NCBI GenBank assembly: GCA_023819375.1
Contig: JAMWDI010000002.1
Location: 121,176 to 181,895, forward strand
Source: Candidatus Omnitrophota bacterium
GTDB lineage: Bacteria > Ratteibacteria > UBA8468 > B48-G9 > JAFGKM01
DNA length: 60,720 bases
Direction of reading: 5' to 3'
The notes under the pieces are model-generated. The model made no database searches. It saw nothing but the letters and a program-made list of their open reading frames with translations, and was not told where the DNA came from. Of this stretch, positions 54,178 through 60,720 are shown in pieces; position 1 is the first letter of the stretch, and every line of letters starts with the position of its first letter. Both the position numbers and the translations under genes were made by a program.

Positions 54178-54396
54178 TTATTCTACTTTCTCAACAATTA
54201 TATCTTTTGCTATTCCATATCCAATTGCAACTGAAGTGTTCCCTTTTTTAATTATCACTGGGCCAGGACATGATTTTTTAACCTCTATTTCATCCCCAAT
54301 AAGTATTCCCAAATTAAACATTTTTTTCGTTTTTCCTGGTTTTAATATTTCAACAATTTTATATTTTCCCTCTTCAACTTCAGATAATCTTTTCAT
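54178..54396 (-). CDS. feoA: ferrous iron transport protein FeoA
   Basis: Seventy-two residues forming an SH3-like fold: LSEVEEGKYKIVEIL, FNLGILIGDEIEV, PVIIKKGNTSVAIGYGIAKDIIVE. It is the usual small partner of FeoB, ends 2 bases before it, and is preceded by a GAGGG site. It is the first gene of the operon, 14 bases downstream of a DtxR-type box. Confidence 0.93.
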   Translation of the reverse strand: MKRLSEVEEGKYKIVEILKPGKTKKMFNLGILIGDEIEVKKSCPGPVIIKKGNTSVAIGYGIAKDIIVEKVE

Positions 54397-54409
54397 ATTT
54401 TCAATCCCT

Positions 54410-54446
54410 CTAAGTTAATTTTACCTAAAAAAGTTTGATTTGTCTA
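54410..54446 (-). promoter_or_regulatory. feoA promoter with DtxR/IdeR-type operator
   Basis: Minus-strand TAGACA (54446-54441), 17-bp spacer, TAAAAT (54423-54418), each five of six consensus. The 19-bp box TTAGGTAAAATTAACTTAG (54428-54410) agrees with the DtxR consensus at 13 of 19 positions by my alignment and is an imperfect dyad. It fully covers the -10, so a bound repressor would block polymerase. Confidence 0.7.
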
Positions 54447-54454
54447 ATTTAAAT

Positions 54455-54483
54455 TTGACTTCTCTTAAAAAATGTATTATACT
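54455..54483 (+). promoter_or_regulatory. trp operon promoter
   Basis: TTGACT (54455-54460), 17-bp spacer, TATACT (54478-54483), each five of six consensus. RNA would start near 54490, leaving about 124 nt of leader before trpD. Confidence 0.75.
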
Positions 54484-54492
54484 TTAATAATT

Positions 54493-54558
54493 ATGGAAGT
54501 ATTTAAAACTATTTTGAAAAAAAACTTTTTAAGAAATTTTCTTACATGGCGTAAGTAA
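54493..54558 (+). CDS. possible trp leader peptide
   Basis: A 21-codon frame beginning MEVFKTIL and ending NFLTWRK, with one tryptophan codon (54547-54549) two codons before the end. The Trp codon lies in the loop of a small hairpin (CTTAC, loop, GTAAG, 54541-54555). The ATG is about 3 nt from the predicted RNA start and lacks a ribosome-binding site, so it would need leaderless initiation. A short frame with one Trp codon can occur by chance; placement is the main argument. Confidence 0.4.
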   Translation: MEVFKTILKKNFLRNFLTWRK

Positions 54559-54613
54559 ATACTTCTTTATTTCCTCCTTTTTACCTTTCTTTTTTCAAAT
54601 AAGGAGGGCAAAA
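54496..54613 (+). promoter_or_regulatory. trp leader RNA structures, including a hairpin masking the trpD ribosome-binding site
   Basis: A perfect 10-bp inverted repeat, GAAGTATTTA (54496-54505) and TAAATACTTC (54556-54565), encloses most of the leader frame. Downstream, CCTCCTT (54573-54579) is complementary to AAGGAGG (54602-54608), the trpD ribosome-binding site, with a loop of about 22 nt. No terminator T-run follows and no T-box core sequence was seen, so control of translation start is the better model. Confidence 0.55.
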
Positions 54614-55618
54614 ATGGAAAAAATTTTTGAAAAACTTTTTGAAAATAAAAGTTTAACAGAAGAAGAATCTTATAATATTTTTAAAAAAATTATGGAAGGA
54701 GAAATATCTCCTATAAAAATTTCTGCCTTTTTAACTCTTTTAAGAATTAAAAAAGAAAGTCCTGATGAAATAACTGGAGCAGTAAAATTATTGAGAGAAA
54801 AAATGGTAAAAATAAAAATAAAAAAAGATAAAATTTGTGATACATGTGGAACAGGAGGAGACCATTCTGGAACATTTAATATTTCAACTGCAACGGCTAT
54901 ACTTTCTTCTTCTCTTGGCCTAACAGTTGCCAAACATGGCAATAGATCAGTTACAAGTTTATGCGGAAGTGCAGATGTCCTTGAATATATTGGATATAAA
55001 ATTGATATTGAACCAGAAAAAAGTGAAAAATTGCTTGAAAAATTTAATTTTGCTTTTCTGTTTGCCCCTTTATATCATAAAGTTATGAAAAACGTGGCAG
55101 AAATAAGGAAAGAACTTGGATTTAGAACAATTTTTAATATTATAGGACCACTATGCAATCCTGCATTTGCAAATTATCAAATTATGGGGGTGAATGAATA
55201 TACTCTTTTAAAAATAATACCTTATGTCTTCAAAAATTTAGGTATTAAAGGTTATATCTTTTTCTCAGAAGATGGATTGGATGAAATATCTCTTACTGGC
55301 AAAACTTATATTGTTGAAGTTAATAAAGAAATTAAAGAATTTGAAATTTATCCTGAAGATTTTGGCCTTAAAAGATGTAAACTTGAAGATATTAAAGGCG
55401 GAAATTTAAAAGAAAATGCTGAAATTTTGTTAAATATATTAAAGGGGAAAGAAAAAGGACCTAAAAGAGAAATAGTATGTTTAAATTCTTCATTTTTACT
55501 TAAAATTTGCGGAGTAGTTAAAAGTGTTGAAGAAGGAATTGAAATCTGTAATGAAGATTTAAAAAAGGGGAATCCCTATAACAAATTAAATAAAATTATT
55601 GAATTTTTGAACAAATGA
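54614..55618 (+). CDS. trpD: anthranilate phosphoribosyltransferase
   Basis: This 334-residue enzyme has the PRPP-binding glycine loop CDTCGTGGDHSGTFNIST (GTGGD at 79-83), VAKHGNRSVTSLCGSADVLEYIG, FLFAPLYHKVMKNVAEIRKELGFRTIFNIIGPLCNPA and DGLDEISLTGKT. It transfers phosphoribose to anthranilate, the second step of tryptophan synthesis. It is the first gene of the operon here; trpE and trpG are not upstream. AAGGAGGG precedes ATG but can be masked by a hairpin. Confidence 0.97.
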   Translation: MEKIFEKLFENKSLTEEESYNIFKKIMEGEISPIKISAFLTLLRIKKESPDEITGAVKLLREKMVKIKIKKDKICDTCGTGGDHSGTFNISTATAILSSSLGLTVAKHGNRSVTSLCGSADVLEYIGYKIDIEPEKSEKLLEKFNFAFLFAPLYHKVMKNVAEIRKELGFRTIFNIIGPLCNPAFANYQIMGVNEYTLLKIIPYVFKNLGIKGYIFFSEDGLDEISLTGKTYIVEVNKEIKEFEIYPEDFGLKRCKLEDIKGGNLKENAEILLNILKGKEKGPKREIVCLNSSFLLKICGVVKSVEEGIEICNEDLKKGNPYNKLNKIIEFLNK

Positions 55619-56229
55619 GAAAATTTTTATTTGTTTTATTTATTCTCCTAACTTTTTTATTAACAGCAGAGGAAAATTTAGATATCAGTTTAAAAGAAGT
55701 CACAATAATTGACTTGTGTAACTATCCAAATTTAACTGAAGCAATTGTTGATTTACTATATTTAACTGTTGATAATTTATGGCACGCTGGTAAATATTCT
55801 AAAATTTTCCCTATTTTTTATTTAATAACAAAAATTGCTCCTTATGATGTAAATGCTTATGCAGTGGGTGGTTGGTTTCTTATAAATGGTATTGCCCCAA
55901 AATATAGTGACAGAAAAAAAGAAGAAATTAAAAATTATGCTATTGAATTTATGAAAAATGGTATTAAGAAAAATCCAAGCGATTATAGATTATATTTTGA
56001 AATTGCTTGGTTTTACTACAATGAGAAAAATTATGATGAAGCAATCAAATATCTTGAAATTGCAGAGAATTATGAACATCCTTTTCACGTTGAAAATCTT
56101 AAAGCACATATATATATGAAGATAAATAACAAAACTAAAGCAATTGAAGTTTGGAAAAAAATAAAGGAAAAATACCCTGAGAAAAAAGAGGTTGCAGAAA
56201 AATTTATTAGAAAATTAGAGGAGGAATGA
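55615..56229 (+). CDS. secreted or lipid-anchored-like TPR protein inside the trp operon
   Basis: This 204-residue protein has an N-terminal signal peptide (RKFLFVLFILLTFLLTAEE, no lipobox cysteine). The rest is helical, with tetratricopeptide-like repeats: YAIEFMKNGIKKNPSDYRLYFEIAWFYYNEKNYDEAIKYLEIAENY and AHIYMKINNKTKAIEVWKKIKEKYP. It overlaps trpD by 4 bases and ends 4 bases before trpC, so it is made with the Trp enzymes. Nothing in it suggests amino-acid metabolism; it may be a recent insertion into the operon or have a scaffold role. Confidence 0.85.
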   Translation: MRKFLFVLFILLTFLLTAEENLDISLKEVTIIDLCNYPNLTEAIVDLLYLTVDNLWHAGKYSKIFPIFYLITKIAPYDVNAYAVGGWFLINGIAPKYSDRKKEEIKNYAIEFMKNGIKKNPSDYRLYFEIAWFYYNEKNYDEAIKYLEIAENYEHPFHVENLKAHIYMKINNKTKAIEVWKKIKEKYPEKKEVAEKFIRKLEEE

Positions 56230-56233
56230 AAAA

Positions 56234-57016
56234 GTGAGTATACTTTTAGAAATTATTGAACAAAAAGAAAAAACAATCAAAATTAAAAAGAGAGATTTAC
56301 CTTTAGAAAAAATTAAAGAAGAATTAATATTTTATGAAAAAAGAAGTCTCTACGAAAAACTTAAAAAAAATTTTGGAATAATAGGTGAAATCAAAAGAGG
56401 TTCTCCTTCTGCTGGAATTATTAATAAAGATGTAAATTTTATAGAAATTGCAAAAATTTATGAAAAAAATGGACTAAGTGGAATATCAGTCTTAACATGC
56501 GAACCTTATTTCTTCGGGAAAATTGAAGATTTAAAAATTGTTAGAGAGAACGTCAATATTCCAATTCTTATGAAGGACTTTGTAATTGATGAATATCAAA
56601 TATATGAAGGAAAAGCAAATGGTGCCGATTTGATTCTTTTAATCGCTAAAATTCTTAAAGAAAGGGAAATAAAAGAATTTATAAAAATTTGTGAAGAGTT
56701 AAATTTAGAAGTGATTATTGAAGTTCATAATTATGAGGAATTAGAAAAAGTATTTAAAGTTGTAGAAAACTGGGAAAATAAAATTCTTGGAATAAATAAC
56801 AGAAATCTTGAAACCTTAGAAACAAAATTAGAAAATACTCTAAATTTGATTAAATTTATACCTGTTGATAAAATAATTGTCATAAGTGAAAGCGGAATAA
56901 GAAGAAAAGAAGAAATAGATATTTTAAGAGATTATGGAATTAGAGGAGTTTTAATTGGAGAAACGTTTTTGAAAAGTAAGGATATTGAAGAAAAAATAAA
57001 AGAATTTAAAATTTGA
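56234..57016 (+). CDS. trpC: indole-3-glycerol phosphate synthase
   Basis: This 260-residue TIM barrel starts at GTG (56234), with GAGGA just upstream. Motifs: [19 protein letters not shown] (catalytic E and K), [70 protein letters not shown] and [13 protein letters not shown]. It closes the indole ring of the tryptophan precursor. Confidence 0.96.
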   Translation: MSILLEIIEQKEKTIKIKKRDLPLEKIKEELIFYEKRSLYEKLKKNFGIIGEIKRGSPSAGIINKDVNFIEIAKIYEKNGLSGISVLTCEPYFFGKIEDLKIVRENVNIPILMKDFVIDEYQIYEGKANGADLILLIAKILKEREIKEFIKICEELNLEVIIEVHNYEELEKVFKVVENWENKILGINNRNLETLETKLENTLNLIKFIPVDKIIVISESGIRRKEEIDILRDYGIRGVLIGETFLKSKDIEEKIKEFKI

Positions 57017-57027
57017 AGGAGGGAAAA

Positions 57028-58374
57028 ATGGAAGAAAATAAGATTTATCTTTCAGAAAAAGAAATGCCTCAAGTCTGGTATAATATACTTCCAGATTTAC
57101 CTGAACCACTTCCTCCTGTAATTCATCCAAAAACAAGAGAACCAGTAAAACCAGAAGACCTTGCCCCTATTTTCCCTATGTCATTAATAATGCAGGAATT
57201 TTCTCCGGAAAGATGGATTGAAATTCCAGATGATGTATTAAGAGCATACAAACTTTATAGACCAACTCCACTACATAGAGCAAGAAACTTAGAAAAAGCA
57301 TTAAAAACAAAGGCAAGAATTTATTTTAAAAATGAATCTGTTTCTCCACCAGGATCGCATAAGCCAAATACTGCTATTGCACAAGCATATTATAACAAAA
57401 TAGAAGGAGTAAAACGATTAACAACAGAAACAGGGGCTGGACAATGGGGAAGTGCCCTTGCTTTTGCTTGTAAATTGTTCAATCTTGAATGTATTATTTT
57501 TATGGTCAAAGTTTCTTATTATCAAAAACCTTATAGAAGATTGTTAGCACAATCCTGGGGTGCAAAAATGTATCCTTCACCATCTGATCAGACAGAATTT
57601 GGAAGAAAAATTTTAGAAAAGGATCCTGATTCTCCTGGAAGTTTAGGAATAGCAATTTCAGAAGCGATAGAAACAGCAATTAAAAATGAAGACACAAAAT
57701 ACTCACTTGGAAGTGTTTTAAACCATGTTCTTTTACATCAAACAATCATTGGCTTAGAAACAAAAAAACAACTTGAACTAATTGGAGAAAAGCCAGATGT
57801 TTTAATTGGTTGTGTTGGAGGAGGAAGTAACTTTGGTGGTTTTATAATGCCTTTTGTTCCTGAGAAGTTAAAAGGTAAAAATATAAGATTTATTGCTGTG
57901 GAACCAAAGGCCTGTCCAACTTTAACAAAAGGTTTATATAGATATGATTATGGAGATACTGCTTGTACAACACCTTTATTAAAGATGTACACACTTGGAC
58001 ACAGTTTTATACCTCCTGGTATACATGCAGGTGGCCTAAGATATCATGGAGATGCTCCTTTGATTTGCCATTTATATAAACTTGGTATAATTGAAGCAAG
58101 AGCATATTATCAAAAAGAATGTTTTGAAGCAGGTGTTCTTTTTGCTCAAACAGAAGGTTTTTTACCAGCCCCAGAAACAACTCATGCTATAAAAGCAGTA
58201 ATTGATGAAGCCAAAGATGCTCCTGAAGGAAAAGTAATTGTTTATAATCATTCAGGACATGGCTTTTTTGATTTATCTGCATATGAAGCCTATTTTGAAG
58301 GTAAACTTGAAGATTATGAATATCCAGAAGAAAAAATAAAAGAAGCCCTTAAAGATTTGCCAGATATTGAATGA
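57028..58374 (+). CDS. tryptophan synthase beta-like protein, TrpB2 type
   Basis: About 448 residues from the ATG at 57028, which has AAGGAGGG before it. It belongs to the longer TrpB2 class: an N-terminal extension ([24 protein letters not shown]), [16 protein letters not shown] lysine K112 in [40 protein letters not shown] and [12 protein letters not shown]. TrpB2 proteins do not depend on TrpA in the usual way and may use free indole or O-phosphoserine-like donors. The operon also contains a normal trpB. Confidence 0.93.
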   Translation: MEENKIYLSEKEMPQVWYNILPDLPEPLPPVIHPKTREPVKPEDLAPIFPMSLIMQEFSPERWIEIPDDVLRAYKLYRPTPLHRARNLEKALKTKARIYFKNESVSPPGSHKPNTAIAQAYYNKIEGVKRLTTETGAGQWGSALAFACKLFNLECIIFMVKVSYYQKPYRRLLAQSWGAKMYPSPSDQTEFGRKILEKDPDSPGSLGIAISEAIETAIKNEDTKYSLGSVLNHVLLHQTIIGLETKKQLELIGEKPDVLIGCVGGGSNFGGFIMPFVPEKLKGKNIRFIAVEPKACPTLTKGLYRYDYGDTACTTPLLKMYTLGHSFIPPGIHAGGLRYHGDAPLICHLYKLGIIEARAYYQKECFEAGVLFAQTEGFLPAPETTHAIKAVIDEAKDAPEGKVIVYNHSGHGFFDLSAYEAYFEGKLEDYEYPEEKIKEALKDLPDIE

Positions 58375-59006
58375 TAGAAATTAAAATATGTGGTTTTAAA
58401 AGAAGAAAAGATATTATTGATGCTATAAATTGTGGAATTAAATGGATTGGATTAAATTTTTATGAAAAAAGCCCAAGATATATAAATGAAAAGGAAGCAA
58501 AAATGTTAATTGAAAACCTGCCAGAGGAAGTCAAAAAAATAGGTGTTTTTGTTAATCCCAATGAAAAAGAACTCTTTGAAATGATAAAAAAAATTAATCT
58601 TAATGGAGTCCAACTTCACGGAAATGAACCCCCTTCCCTTCTTAAAAAACTTAAAAATTTATTTCCAAATTTAATTGTTATAAAAGGAATCAGGGTAAAA
58701 AATAAGATAGACTTATTGAAAAAAATTAAAAAATATAAGAATGCAGATTATTTTTTATTGGACAAGTATGAAAAAAATTTGTTTGGTGGAACAGGCAAAA
58801 TTATAAGAAAAGATCTTTCAGAAATAAGTTTACCCTGGGATAAAATATTTATAGCAGGTGGGATTAACCCAGAAAATGTTAAAGACATTTTAAAGAAATA
58901 TAAACCTTTCGGAATTGATATTGCTTCTGGAGTGGAGATTGCTCCTGGTATAAAGGATATTGAAAAGATTAAAAAATTAATCAATGAGGTCAAAAATGTT
59001 TCCTGA
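58371..59006 (+). CDS. trpF: phosphoribosylanthranilate isomerase
   Basis: This 211-residue TIM barrel has the catalytic cysteine in [45 protein letters not shown], the late-strand aspartate in [17 protein letters not shown] and [11 protein letters not shown] with the [11 protein letters not shown] end. It catalyses the third step of tryptophan synthesis. Start ATG overlaps the trpB2 stop by 4 bases. Confidence 0.95.
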   Translation: MIEIKICGFKRRKDIIDAINCGIKWIGLNFYEKSPRYINEKEAKMLIENLPEEVKKIGVFVNPNEKELFEMIKKINLNGVQLHGNEPPSLLKKLKNLFPNLIVIKGIRVKNKIDLLKKIKKYKNADYFLLDKYEKNLFGGTGKIIRKDLSEISLPWDKIFIAGGINPENVKDILKKYKPFGIDIASGVEIAPGIKDIEKIKKLINEVKNVS

Positions 59007-60177
59007 TAAAAAGGGCAAATTTGGAATTTTTGGTGGAAGATTTGTTCCTGAAACTTTGATTGCACCACTTGAAGAACTTGAGAAAGGTTATAAAGAAATA
59101 GTTAAAACAAAAGAATTTAAAGAAAAATTAAATAATCTTTTAAAAGAATATGCTGGCAGACCAACACCTCTTTATTTTGCAGAAAATTTAAGTAAATATC
59201 TTGGTTTTAAAGTTTATTTAAAAAGAGAAGATCTGGCATTTACTGGTGCCCACAAGATAAATAATACTATTGGACAAGTATTACTTGCTAAAATGATGGG
59301 GAAAAAAAGAATTATTGCAGAAACAGGAGCAGGACAACATGGTGTTGCAACTGCAACAGCAAGTGCTTTATTAAATATGGAATGTGTTGTTTATATGGGA
59401 GAAATAGATTTAGAAAGACAAAAGTTAAATGTTTATAGGATGAAATTACTTGGTGCTAAAGTTGTTCCAGTAACTTCTGGTAGTAAAACTTTAAAAGATG
59501 CAATAAATGAGGCAATGAGGGATTGGATAACAAATTTTGAAACAACTCATTACGTTATAGGTTCTGTTGTTGGACCTCATCCATATCCTTTAATTGTTAG
59601 AAATTTTCAATCTGTTATAGGTAAAGAAACTAAAAAACAAATAATTGAGAAAGAAAAAAGATTACCTGATTATCTCATCGCTTGTGTAGGTGGAGGAAGT
59701 AATAGCATAGGACTTTTTTATCCATTTTATAAATACAAAAGTGTGAAATTTATTGGAGTTGAAGGAGGCGGACAGGGATTAAATACAGATAAACATTCTG
59801 CAACTCTTACAAAAGGAGAAAAGGGTATTCTTCATGGCAGTTTCTCATATGTGTTACAGGACAATTATGGCCAAATAAAAATAACACATTCAATATCAGC
59901 AGGACTTGACTACCCAGGTGTTGGTCCTGAACATGCTTTTTATAAAGAAACAGGAAGAGCAGAATATTTTAGTGTTGATGATAAAACTGCTTTAAAAGGA
60001 TTTCATATTTTAAGTGAACTTGAAGGAATAATTCCAGCATTGGAACCCAGCCATGCTATTGGTTATCTTATTGAAAATAAAGATAGATTTAAAAAAGACG
60101 ACATAGTTGTTTTATGTCTTTCAGGAAGAGGAGATAAAGACGTATTAGAAGTTGCCAGAATAGAAGGTGAATTATGA
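58996..60177 (+). CDS. trpB: tryptophan synthase beta subunit (TrpB1)
   Basis: About 393 residues from the ATG at 58996, preceded by GAGGT; an ATG at 58984 would add four residues inside trpF. Canonical Trp[32 protein letters not shown] lysine K87 in [47 protein letters not shown], and [13 protein letters not shown]. It condenses indole with serine and pairs with TrpA, encoded next with a 4-base overlap. Confidence 0.97.
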   Translation: MFPDKKGKFGIFGGRFVPETLIAPLEELEKGYKEIVKTKEFKEKLNNLLKEYAGRPTPLYFAENLSKYLGFKVYLKREDLAFTGAHKINNTIGQVLLAKMMGKKRIIAETGAGQHGVATATASALLNMECVVYMGEIDLERQKLNVYRMKLLGAKVVPVTSGSKTLKDAINEAMRDWITNFETTHYVIGSVVGPHPYPLIVRNFQSVIGKETKKQIIEKEKRLPDYLIACVGGGSNSIGLFYPFYKYKSVKFIGVEGGGQGLNTDKHSATLTKGEKGILHGSFSYVLQDNYGQIKITHSISAGLDYPGVGPEHAFYKETGRAEYFSVDDKTALKGFHILSELEGIIPALEPSHAIGYLIENKDRFKKDDIVVLCLSGRGDKDVLEVARIEGEL

Positions 60178-60720
60178 CTAAAATAGAAAAAAAATTTAAA
60201 GAATTAAAAAACAAAAAGGAAAAAGGATTAATCTTATATTTAACTGTTGGTTTTCCTTCAATTGACAAATCAATTGAAATCATTAAAAATTGTGAAAAAA
60301 ATGGAGTTGACATAATTGAATTGGGAATTCCTTTTTCTGACCCTATTGCAGATGGACCTATCATTCAGCATACATCATCAGAGGCACTAAAAAATGGAAT
60401 AACAACAGATACTTGTTTTCAGATTGCAAATGAACTAAAAAATGAAATAAAAATACCTTACCTATTTATGACCTATTATAACCCAGTTTACAAATATGGA
60501 ATAGAAAAATTTGTTGAAAAATGTGTTGAATCAGGAGTTTCAGGTTTAATAATACCTGATTTACCATATGAGGAAAGTTTTTATATAAGGAAAATGTTGA
60601 GAAATAATGATATGAATTTGATTTATTTTTTGACTCCTTACACTAAGGAAGAAAGAATGAAAAAGATACTTAAAAAGGGCAACGGTTTTATATATTTTGT
60701 CAGTTTAGCAGGTGTAACTG
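60174..60720 (+). CDS. trpA: tryptophan synthase alpha subunit, partial (cut by the window end)
   Basis: The frame is open from the ATG at 60174 to the last base, about 182 residues. Motifs: [36 protein letters not shown] (catalytic glutamate and aspartate), [29 protein letters not shown] and [12 protein letters not shown] at the cut. It cleaves indole-3-glycerol phosphate and channels indole to TrpB. Confidence 0.95.
   Translation, partial: MTKIEKKFKELKNKKEKGLILYLTVGFPSIDKSIEIIKNCEKNGVDIIELGIPFSDPIADGPIIQHTSSEALKNGITTDTCFQIANELKNEIKIPYLFMTYYNPVYKYGIEKFVEKCVESGVSGLIIPDLPYEESFYIRKMLRNNDMNLIYFLTPYTKEERMKKILKKGNGFIYFVSLAGVT

Noticed and set aside
54490-54613. T-box or TRAP-regulated trp leader
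   Set aside because: No T-box core sequence and no series of GAG/UAG triplets was seen.

Overview
The window is an AT-rich bacterial chromosome segment (roughly 30% GC by eye, not counted). It carries a complete type III-B CRISPR-Cas locus, a DNA-repair block, a long carbohydrate and secreted-protein block, Wood-Ljungdahl accessory genes, two housekeeping operons, an iron-uptake operon and a trp operon that runs off the right edge. The two prepilin-like proteins (an [18 protein letters not shown]-type start and an H-x9-DG/DA ending) are typical of the PVC superphylum and its relatives. Together with the corrinoid activator and CooC-type ATPase, they suggest an uncultured, probably anaerobic lineage near Omnitrophota/Ratteibacteria. 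This assignment is an inference; no rRNA is present to test it.

Layout: 1-1268, CRISPR array (17 repeats, 16 spacers, open at the left edge). 1269-1450, leader with its own promoter. 1451-12693, cas operon on the minus strand in the order cmr1, cas10/cmr2, cmr3, CARF-RelE, cmr4, cmr5, cmr6, CARF-HEPN, cas1, cas2. No cas6 is present. Cas10 keeps both its HD motif and GGDD, so it should make cyclic oligoadenylate, and two different CARF effectors could respond: a HEPN RNase and a candidate RelE mRNA interferase of the Cami1 type. 12694-13116 is a non-coding gap with the cas operon promoter.

13117-17047 encodes photolyase, a DUF523/DUF1722 protein, an unknown protein, a ligase-like nucleotidyltransferase without an OB domain, and 3-methyladenine glycosylase. 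17065-32033 is a minus-strand carbohydrate block: a HAD phosphatase, glycosidase-like proteins, two large secreted CBM9-like/LamG-like proteins, a sugar isomerase-like protein, two prepilins, an ADP-ribosylglycohydrolase and a LacI regulator with regularly spaced operators. It also contains a scar of two decayed genes at 19714-20110.

32309-32382 is tRNA-Val(GAC). 32483-37709 (plus strand) holds a DRTGG-domain ATPase, a corrinoid-protein reductive activator, CooC/AcsF and a Pif1-WYL helicase. 37728-42356 (minus) is DUF1844-uvrC-small coiled-coil protein-obg-prfB-coaB. 42409-50479 (minus) is coaX-birA-CNNM/CBS protein-lysS-murJ-DapA-like-DHOD-like-site-2 protease. speD-speE (plus) diverges from coaX with overlapping -35 elements. 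feoA-feoB-dtxR (minus) has a DtxR-type box over its -10 element. The trp operon (plus) is trpD, a secreted TPR protein, trpC, trpB2, trpF, trpB, trpA. It is preceded by a possible leader peptide and a hairpin that can mask the trpD ribosome-binding site.

Promoter calls rest on TTGACA/TATAAT matches read by eye, several of them perfect with 16-17 bp spacing. No insertion sequences or rRNA genes were seen.
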